Shown: positions 56,071-64,000 of the stretch, piece after piece
Position numbering within the stretch: the first letter of the stretch is position 1
Layout: each line of letters starts with the position of its first letter
NCBI GenBank assembly: GCA_961205875.1
Contig: OY540810.1
Coordinates: forward strand, 15,004,001-15,068,000
Origin: Sialis fuliginosa
Lineage: Eukaryota; Arthropoda; Insecta; Megaloptera; Sialidae
Length of the DNA: 64,000 bases
Reading direction: 5' to 3'
Notes under the pieces: model-generated
Told to the model about the DNA's origin: nothing
Seen by the model: only the letters and a program-made list of their open reading frames with translations
Databases searched by the model: none
Position numbers and translations under genes: made by a program

Positions 56071-56809
56071 ATAATAAATATGTATGAAAGAATGTTTCGT
56101 AATATTTAAATATGACCCACCCCCCAACCCCCATGTAGACAATAGTACCTTTCTTTTCCGTCAGAGTTACGTAGTTTATGGACGTTCCCTTAAGCAATTG
56201 TTTTGTATGAATAAAACCACTAAAAATTAGAAAAAATTGTCTTTTGAATAGTTCAGAGAAATTTTTAAAAACTGTTATGCATGAAATATTAAATATTAAA
56301 TATAGGTATTACATATTATATTATCACAAAAAAATAAAAGTAATACTGTTATCTTATATTTTCGTATACGAGCTACTATAAATATCTTTTTCACACAAAC
56401 TAGAGTTTTTTTTAAATCAAAAAACGATAAGATTATTTGTACAGCTACCTGTGTCAGATGATAAGCGAAACAAAATACATATATGTATATTTGTTTTATG
56501 GGAACATAAAGTTTTTACTTTCTTATTCCCGCATGTATATGATATATACATACATACATTTATTGTTAGTATAAATAAGTATTGTAAAGTCGAGATTTTT
56601 TTCGAAATCCGGATTTTGACTTACTCTGAATTCATTCTGATTATTTTCGCCATAATGTCTGTGTGTCGGTTGGAAAAATGTATTATATTATGTAATTTTA
56701 AAGATGTTTTTCAAATCAAATACGCTTACCGAAAAAAAGGAAACAAATCTCAATCATGCAGATTTTTTTCTTGAAAACACAAAATTACTTAATAACAAAG
56801 TATAAGAAG
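56071..56809. other. Unclassified AT-rich stretch
   Basis: It holds a 107-codon frame (56,451-56,774), among the longest in the window. Its translation has no domain I recognise, and it lies in ordinary AT-rich sequence, so I do not call a gene. Confidence 0.4.
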
Positions 56810-56855
56810 AACGCGTACCCCTTGGGGTATGCGTACCACACTTTGGTAAACACTG
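56810..56855 (-). mobile_element. Possible solitary hAT-like terminus
   Basis: On the minus strand it reads CAGTGTTTACCAAAGTGTGG and TACGCATACCCCAAGGGG. CAGTGTTT-CCAAA-type ends are known from hAT elements. No partner end or duplication was found. Confidence 0.45.
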
Positions 56856-56999
56856 GGTTAGAATACTAAAAATAGATCACGTGATAAAACACAATTATTA
56901 GTTGATACTAGAACTTTCTTGAAAATTTTGCAAGTTTTCTTTTAAATTTTAATAGGAAATTGTTAAAATATTTGCGGGAAATTTCTTTTAGATTGAGTT

Positions 57000-58264
57000 T
57001 AGGGCATGTAAACCGGTTTTAACCGACACCGGTTAACCGGTTTTTTGTTAAAATTTACCAAAACCGAAAAACCGAAAGTCAATTATATATATATTTTTTT
57101 GTTTCTTTAAGTGACAAATAATTTTATTTTTTTACTGTTATTCATGAAGTATTTATGTTGTGAATTTATTTAAATTAAAAAAAGGGGGCATCTATAAAAT
57201 AACGCGTAATGTGTAAATAAAAATATTATAGCGGAGTAAATGGAATTTGAGGGTCATTCCTGAAGTATACATATAATAATATGTTAATAAAGGAGATTAT
57301 ACCATTTCAAGTTCAAATTTAGAATAATAAATTTCAAATTGAGAATTGTAAATTTGAGATGAAAATAAATAAACAATTTATTTCAATATAATATAATGTT
57401 TTATAAAACAAAATATATTTGCTATAGCTGCAATTATGGCCTCCACATACTATCAAGAGCTCCTGTTGAATTATTGGCGAACCCCATAAGAAATTTTTTC
57501 TTTTCCAGCCTTTTTTTCCGTCATTCAATTAATAATTTAAATACGTAAATATACCATTCGCTGATTTTTATTTTTGCTCGCCGGGCCAGATCCCTCTTAA
57601 TCCTAGACTCCCAGGCTAGAGCCTTGTATAGGGTTGCAATTATTATTTAACTTATTATTGTAACGAATATTTATTAATTAAGTTAACATACATTGTATAT
57701 TAAATATTTTTAATTTCTTAATTTTATTTAAAATCAGGCCCTCAATTATTTACTATTGTCCAAATTATCAAATCATAATTAATGCATCATATAATTATAT
57801 ATCATGAGTGACATATCGGATATAATTAACAATAATTTTCGTGATATTTTCTCGTACAATATTTTTTAGCTACTGTAAACGAAACTCAGTTTGAGTCATA
57901 TTTACTGTCTTCACCTATATCACTTTTAATACTAGCTTTTAAACTATCTTTACCAATTTAAAATTAATAGTTCCCAATTTGCAGTTGATAAGTCTCAATT
58001 TGAAATTGATTATTTACAATTTGAAATTGAATAGTCTCAATTTTGAAATTGATTATTCCCAATTTGAAATTGAATAGTCTCAATTTGAACTTGAAAAGGT
58101 ATAGTTAAATAAGTTTTATTTTTTTAATATTAAAATATTATTTTATTTAAATAGTTTAAAACATTTTTTAAACTTAATTGAAAAACCCGACTAAAACCGG
58201 TTTTTCACTTTATGAAAAACCGAAAACCGGTTTTTGAAATTTTATCGGGTTTTTGTATGCCCTA
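57000..58264. mobile_element. hAT-like element with perfect 8-bp duplication
   Basis: The ends are TAGGGCATGTAAACCGG and, inverted, TAGGGCATACAAAAACCCG. The flanks are ATTGAGTT at 56,992-56,999 and ATTGAGTT at 58,265-58,272. AACCGGTTTT-type words fill both ends (57,008-57,075 and 58,185-58,240). An inner inverted pair, ACCATTTCAAGTTCAAATTT (57,301) and AATTTGAACTTGAAAAGGT (58,083), encloses the middle. No transposase. The design parallels 18,848-20,261. Confidence 0.95.
57968..58095 (+). repeat. Tandem array, 21-22-bp unit, six copies
   Basis: CAATTTGAAATTGAATAGTC-type units alternate their spacers (TAGTCT, TATTCC, TATTTA). The unit is itself near-palindromic, since CAATTT and AAATTG are inverse. 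It is part of the hAT-like element 57,000-58,264 and is answered by inverse words at 57,300-57,355. Confidence 0.9.
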
Positions 58265-58979
58265 ATTGAGTTGACGCGGTGGGGTATTTGCATTGTTACA
58301 AAAATTTCCCCAACTTTCAACCAAAGTAGCCACCCTGTATATTTTATTAAAAATATATAACAATAATTTACATTGAATAGTTAGGTCAGGTACGTATTAA
58401 GAAAAAATAACAAATAATATTTTTGTAATAAAAATGATTTGATTATCAAATAAATAAAAAACTAGTTTAAAGTTAAGTATTCTTTTGACTATGGATTCAC
58501 ATAGAACCTTGCGATCCACGGTTTGTGAATTTAGTTGGCAGCAGAGATAGTTTAAAATCTAAAAGCATGATATTTTCTTTCAAATTGGATCCTTAGGCAA
58601 CTTGTGAATGTTTTCTTCTATCATTATGACTGTGTTTTAAAATAATAGATAAAAATAGAGCATTTATAAATACGAAACGACCCGCCGGGAATAGCGGAAT
58701 CTATGACACTCTTAAGAAATTATTTCTGTCATCGTTTTATTTTTTTTAAATGTAATTAATAATAATCATACGCTCTGCGTATATCACGTGTAGATTTTCC
58801 GATTAATCAATTTAAATTATGCATATAATAGTAAAAATTGTATATACAATATTATAACAAATCTTTCTGGCTTACTGATAAAATATATAAAAAATGAATG
58901 GAATAATAATAATAATAATATATTTTTTATTATAAACATTTTCTTCTGTTATGAAACATGTCAAATAAAATTTAAAAAA

Positions 58980-59475
58980 TCGATTATTTCCTTTGGGGTA
59001 AAAAAAGAATAGAATATAAATTAAATATAATAATATTTTTTACAACCTTTATCTAAAACATTTTTTTTTAATTTGCTCCATTTAAAACGAAAAATATTTG
59101 TAAGATCGTATTTAAAAATACATTTTCTCCCCATAGGTCCCAGACGAAAATACATACATTCTAAATATAAAATTTTACCCTTTCTACGGTTTATCATTTT
59201 TGAGTTACAAAATAGTCAGAATCATAGACATAGAGCATGGACCGCGCATCTGATTCGAGAACAGTGCCGTGTCAAAAAGTGGAAACAAAGAGACAGAAAT
59301 TGGTTTGGGATATACTTTTAAAAAATGCCACCGCATCTCTCTCACTGTTTTGAAGAAATGTTACACATTATATTAATACAGAATGCGCGGTCCATGCTCT
59401 ATATCTATGATTAGAATTGATATTTCCATTAAAATTTCGAATTCGAAAAAATCTCTTGTAATGCATAAGTGTGAG
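58980..59475 (+). repeat. Dispersed repeat N, copy 2, split by a short element
   Basis: CTAAATATAAAATTTTACCC, TTTCTACGGTTTATCATTTT and GAGTTACAAAATAGTCAGA lead to 59,220, and AGAATTGATATTTCC, AATTTCGAATTCGAAAAAAT resumes at 59,413. This agrees with copy 1 at 49,730-49,900. It lacks the GACAGACA run of copy 1. Confidence 0.82.
59221..59411. mobile_element. 191-bp MITE in repeat N
   Basis: The left end ATCATAGACATAGAGCATGG and the right end (inverted) ATCATAGATATAGAGCATGG agree at 19 of 20 positions, and the inverted repeat goes on through ACCGCGCAT. The flanks suggest a short duplication (CAGA / TAGA). The rest is non-coding. Terminal repeats are nearly identical, so insertion was fairly recent. 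Superfamily unresolved. Confidence 0.9.
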
Positions 59476-60884
59476 TGAGTGAGACAGCCGTCTTCTGCCT
59501 GTCTCAATCTAGTAAGGGGTTAACGCCGTACAAGAATGCGACGTACATATCTCAGATTTATCTGTCACGAACGCGCCACACCTTTATACAAGTGAGATTG
59601 CTGCAGATCAACTTATTTATATACCTACGGTCCGCACAAACGCTTGAAATATTATACAAATCAAAAGAGATTCATTTTATTGTGCAAATGTGTACAATAC
59701 GTATTATAAATAATAGAACGTAGCTTCTATTATTAGATCAGTTTGTAGATGTTACAATACTAACTAGGTAGCTATTACAGAAGATTGTCACTATAGAAAT
59801 GAATCTTGAATTTTGAACAATTTTATTGTTTGTAGATTCAGTATTATAATAAAAAATATCGGTATGGAGAACCATACATGACTTCCATGTTCTTTCTATC
59901 TTTTTAAATAATTTTTAAATATACATTTTTTTAAATATTTTATTTATATAACCTACTACTATGAATAAAATATATCGTAATACATTAAAAAAAAAAAAAA
60001 AACTTACAACGGTTACATCTCTTTTTGCCATTTGTATATAAATATTAGTTTTCTAATGTCAAAAACATAATTCACATTCGTAGAAAAACTAATTTGACAA
60101 TTTGAATTTAGTTGCATTTGTTTCCAAGGCAACATGAATTAATGACATATTAGTATTTAAAATTCAAATTTTAAGTGTGTTTTTCACCCCTTTATTAATG
60201 GCTGTTTAGGCACGTACAAATAATAAATGTCCCTTAGATTCAATTGAACTGCAAATGTACCAAATCTTATCAAAATTAGTGAGATAATACTCGCAATATT
60301 CAATTTTTAGACGAAAAAAGTTACAAAATTGCGAATATTTCCAAAACCCCTAATCCGATTAGCACCAAAATCAATAGGTCTGGAGTACTCACTGAGACAA
60401 ACATTTTCCCCAAAAATAATTCAGATCGGTACATTTTTACAGTAGTTATCGTGAACGAAAAAAAAATCTACATCCTGACACACAGACACACGCACAGCCG
60501 CCATGCGGAAATTAACTTTTCTTTACGTTTTGAAGTTAGTACAATCCGAATTTGTCATTTTCTCAGACACGATTTTTCGATGGTATTACAATACTTCCAT
60601 TTCCTTCGGAACATGGAAGTAATTAATAAAAAAGTTTTTTTAAAACAAGCTTTTATTAAAAAAGCACTGAAAAAAAAAAAAAAAATTCAGCTATCACAAA
60701 ATTTTCAGGTTTGTATGACTAACAATAAGACCATTAAATGCGTGGGGTGCTCATGAATGCAAATTTTATTGTATATAGCTTTTAATTAATTTTAAAAAAT
60801 TTCTACCTTTATATCTTTTATCAATTCATTAATAAATAGTGGTTGTAAAATACAAATGATGATTTTTTAAAGCAAATTGAGATA
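59476..60884. other. Unclassified AT-rich stretch
   Basis: It contains runs of 14-16 A near 59,987 and 60,671 and phrases such as CCAAAACCCCTAATCCGATT (60,341) and CACACAGACACACGCACAGC (60,479), typical of degraded repeats. The 101-codon frame at 60,451-60,756 begins in the latter and is not supported. Confidence 0.4.
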
Positions 60885-61125
60885 AATCTTTGTAAAGGAA
60901 TATTTTACAACAATCGTTGTGGTGACGTATATTATAAAAAATCAAAGCTTCACAAAAATGATTCTATAACAATTTCAAGTAACATGTGTCTTTCTTGAGA
61001 TATATTCAAAAATAAATATTTTGGGGTGTCACCCCCCTCCTTAACACATGATTTTATTTAATAATTTTGAAATGAGATCGTCTTCAAGCTAGACTCAACC
61101 ATCCAACCAAATTTCATTAATTATC
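60885..61125 (+). repeat. Dispersed repeat E, copy 3
   Basis: GATAAATCTTTGTAAAGGAA, TAACATGTGTCTTTCTTGAG, ATATTTTGGGGTGTCACCCC, and ACCATCCAACCAAATTTCAT follow the order in 31,465-31,710. It stops before the GGTTCATGAGTT part. Confidence 0.85.
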
Positions 61126-61440
61126 TCTTACAGAGATCTCCATACTGTACTCCCGGTATTTAGAATAAAACAGTTTACAGTTTCATATAATTTAATTATT
61201 TAAAAGAAAACATTGAAACTAGTTTTCTTCATGAAATAGAGTACACTTTTTTTATGCCCAGTATTATTTATAACGGAGCTAACAAGCACATTCAAATGGG
61301 TTATCAAAACTACATATATGACTGTTCCCTTGAAGTAACATGAAGTGTTTGACAAGTTTCTCGCACGCGTGGTATGTAAACACCAATGGTATATACAAAT
61401 TTTATTAGATTATTTTATAATACCTACCGAACTTTAAACT

Positions 61441-61949
61441 ATAAAAGGACCCGCACTAATCTTATGGAAATTGGGTTTCAGCGAAATGGTCTGAATTTTT
61501 TTATATGTTATAGCCCTGATCATCCCGGTCGAAAGTCCCATTGGGCACAACCCTCCATATTGCGCATTTTTACCGCTAGAGAGCACGGTACCTCCATAGT
61601 TCTATTACGAGTAACGTAGAGTCAAATTGCAAAAAAACCGTTAGAAAAATCTAACACTTAGGATACTTTTTATCGTCGAGTGTAGCCCAGATTCGGATTC
61701 GCCGAACCCAAAAACACATGTATCCTGAGTGTCAGATTTTTCTAACGGCTTTTTTAAAATTTGACTCTACGTTACTCGTGATAGAACTATAGAGGTACTG
61801 TGCTCTTTATCGGCAAAAATGCGCAATATGGAGAGTTGTGCCCATTGGGACTTTCGACCGGGATGATCAGGGTTGTTATAACATATAAAAAATTCAGACC
61901 ATTTCGCTGAAACCCAATTTCCATAAGATTAGTGCGGGGTCCTTTATCT
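61441..61949. mobile_element. Near-perfect foldback element of about 510 bp
   Basis: The left arm (61,441-61,674) and right arm (61,718-61,949) are inverse copies with few differences. Both contain GCACTAATCTTATGGAAATT, GTTTCAGCGAAATGGTCTGA, CCATTGGGCACAACC / GGTTGTGCC-type words and CTACGTTACTCGT. A 43-bp unpaired centre contains GATTCGGATTCGCCGAA. The two frames across the arms (61,386-61,619 plus; 61,787-62,011 minus) translate to related peptides (both with TNLMEIGFQRNGLNF) because they are the same sequence read from each arm. Not a gene. High arm identity means recent origin or repair by copying. Confidence 0.93.
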
Positions 61950-63370
61950 TCTAAATCGTATATTTTTCCCGTTTTTCCAATAAACGCTAGTTTGAGATTA
62001 CATGATTTCATATCTGTCAGATTTTAAATCATAAAAAAACAACTAAAAAAAAACTAACACCGATTGTATAATTATTGATGTATGTTACAATGAGTTTTTA
62101 TTAAGCATGGGGGTAGATGGGTAAATATACATTTAGAGAGTTTATTTAGTCTATTTTAACTTCTGAGTAGGTAATTCTGTTTGTATGTGTTATAAAAATA
62201 GAAATATAACAAATACATATTATATGTGTGAATGTAATATGAAATGATAGTCTACCAGGATAATATGTCTGGAAAATGTACCTGAGTTAGCATTAATTGT
62301 ATAAAGTGTATAGTGTACGTATGTAAATTGTACATCATGACAAAATATATAATATTACATGCAAATATTGCAGTTTTATATTAATCCAAGTATGTATATT
62401 TCACATCAGACATTTTTCCAACATAAAAACCTGTTTGGTTTCTTCAGCATCAGCCATTTGTTTATCTCTTAAGGATCAATTTATTTTCTTGTCAAAAATA
62501 ATCGATTTTTTTAACATAAACCCGATTATATATTTTTTCTTTGTTGTTCATTAATATAAAATATCTTCAGAGAAATAAATCTAATTTGAATATATGATTA
62601 TTATTTAGAAAATAATACGTAATTGTTATTGCAATGTAATTATTGAAGAATAAGATATTGCAGTTGCTCAGTAGTCAATGTGACTAAAATTGCATAAAAA
62701 TATTATTTTTACGTAAAGGACTAGAATTTCTGCAAAAAATATACAAAAGTTTTTATAAAAAATACATGAAAATTGTCTGATGCATGTCTAAAAAACTTTT
62801 TTTCGGGTTTAATATAAAAACAAATATTTTGTTGGTAGATATTTTGTTTGCTTTCAAAGCGTCAAGCAATCAAAAAAATAATTATTGCGTGAAAAACGAA
62901 ATTTTACACTTTAAGAACTAGTCATAATATTTTTTAATGCGGTCTACCAATGGGAAATTATTTTTTAAATTGAATAAAACTATTTTATTTGTACCTCACA
63001 GAGGAAATACAAAAATAAAAAATATGGACAAAAATACATGACACAAAATTATATAATAAATTTATTATACAAAATATATTAATTCTAGAATTACAGAACA
63101 GAGATCGACATACTTTTGTGACAGAGTCTTATTTGTCTCATACAACGATTTAAAAATATTCGAGCCATAAATATATTTGAAAAATAAGTAAATTTAAAAT
63201 AAATTATTAATAAAAAAAATACAAAACATGCACTGAATTTTTCTATGAACATGCATTTCCTTATAAAATTTCTATATGTCGTATTTTCAACCATGATGCG
63301 ATTTATTCAAAAATTCATTTGTATTATTTTTACAAACATAAAAAATAACATAAAGTAATAATATGAATTA
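61950..63370. other. Unclassified AT-rich stretch
   Basis: No repeat partner, RNA gene or credible frame was seen. Confidence 0.4.
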
Positions 63371-63876
63371 TACACTTTAGAAAAAAAGTACAAGACACAA
63401 AAAATGTTTATTTTGGTCTAATAAAACTTGAAGAATTATTCTAGATTTTTTTTTAACATTTCGTATTTTTTTTGTTTTTGCTTAAATCAAATAGAAAATT
63501 TTTAAAAATAATAAAAGTTTTATTAGATCAAAATAAAGATTTTTTGTATCTTGTACTTTGTTGAGTGAAAAGTTCTTGAATGTTCAAAATCTTGAAATTA
63601 TTTTGTTAGATATCTTGTAAAGTTAAGGTTGTCCAAAAAAAAGTTTTCAGTGAAAGTGTTTTTTTCACGTAGAATAAGATTACTAAATAAAAACTATAGG
63701 TTCCTATTTAAAAAAAAGTGTTGACTTTCAAATGTCTTTGAAATCCACGATAAAATAACAAATAAATATTTGATTACCCCCTCATAACCATTTTTTGGTT
63801 TGAACATTTTTTTAAAATTATCCGATGGTTTTGACAATGAGAAAAAAATCTGTAACACTTTGAATTCCCCATCCTC
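63371..63876 (+). mobile_element. Foldback element B, copy 2, left arm truncated
   Basis: It begins within the inner left arm (TACAAGACACAAAAAATGTT) and continues through the loop with AACATTTCGTATTTT. Then comes the complete right arm (TATTTTGTTAGATATCTT, GTAGAATAAGATTACTAAAT, AACTATAGGTTCCTATTT). The tail follows, with CCATTTTTTGGTTTGAAC and CTGTAACACTTTGAATTCCC. About 200 bp of outer left arm is missing compared with 2777-3512. Confidence 0.87.
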
Positions 63877-64000
63877 AAATAATGACAACGAAAAATACAG
63901 CTGTGACTTGACTACTATAATCAATCAGAAATCGATTTGGACTACCAGAGCTCTTAACTCTCTTACTATGAGTATTTCTAATGTATCCCAAAGATCCACA

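Noticed and set aside
56451..56774. 107-codon frame with hydrophobic stretches
   Set aside because: No recognisable family; in AT-rich DNA such translations look hydrophobic by composition.
61386..62011. Two frames (plus and minus) with related peptides around TNLMEIGFQRNGLNF
   Set aside because: They are the two arms of one palindrome read outward, so the match is sequence symmetry and not a pair of paralogous genes.

Overview
This window reads as intergenic or intronic DNA from a repeat-rich, strongly AT-rich animal genome, most likely an insect. The reasons are the GGTTAGGTTAGGTT-type runs (near 45,978 and, as the complement, near 49,050), dispersed repeats with ends that I associate with insect genomes (CACTTGGYCGTTTT; CTGTGCCCGCGGYTTCGC), and a dense population of short DNA transposons. 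The order cannot be settled from this sequence. I find no intact protein-coding gene, rRNA, tRNA or CRISPR array. Every open frame I examined is short, and the longer ones are explained by repeats or by chance. The one clear protein trace is a decayed Tc1/mariner-type transposase at about 46.0-47.7 kb.

What the window does hold is a record of transposition. Eight short elements show target-site duplications that can be read directly. Six are perfect 8-bp duplications (4635-4984, 6688-7086, 18848-20261, 23395-23728, 27702-28100 and 39880-40175); 57000-58264 is a seventh perfect case. Two more match 7 of 8 (4098-4391, 9967-10348). Four elements are bounded by TA dinucleotides (18423-20887, 42278-43618, 45791-47761, 52900-54358). 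Several are nested, so relative ages can be read: at 17.9-21.1 kb an older dispersed repeat was entered by a TA element that was in turn entered by an 8-bp-duplication element; at 45.8-47.8 kb a Tc1-like element was entered by a 1.08-kb inverted-repeat element; at 27.4-28.4 kb and 42.2-44.1 kb two older repeats are each split by a DNA transposon.

Layout. 0-5.5 kb: a 287-bp tandem repeat, a foldback element, then two short elements in an older repeat. 5.5-10.4 kb: more short hAT-like elements, a reverse copy of repeat family D and a 770-bp foldback. 10.4-17.9 kb: AT-rich sequence, one GAACC-rich element, an 820-bp foldback and a purine-rich minisatellite. 17.9-21.1 kb: the triple nest. 21.1-28.4 kb: copies of repeat family A, one with a clean insertion, plus foldbacks. 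28.4-38.4 kb: mostly unclassified AT-rich DNA with a perfect 42-bp palindrome and scattered repeats. 38.4-44.8 kb: a foldback, a clean short element, and a GATC-array transposon in family D. 44.8-47.8 kb: the Tc1 nest. 47.8-56 kb: diverged dispersed repeats and a 1.46-kb TA element. 56-64 kb: a hAT-like element, a split repeat with a 191-bp element, a near-perfect palindrome and a second foldback copy.

Family letters (A, B, D and so on) are local labels given here for copies that match within the window. Superfamily names rest on end motifs and duplication length, not on a database search. There is no gene network to describe; the elements without transposase genes would depend on enzymes encoded elsewhere.
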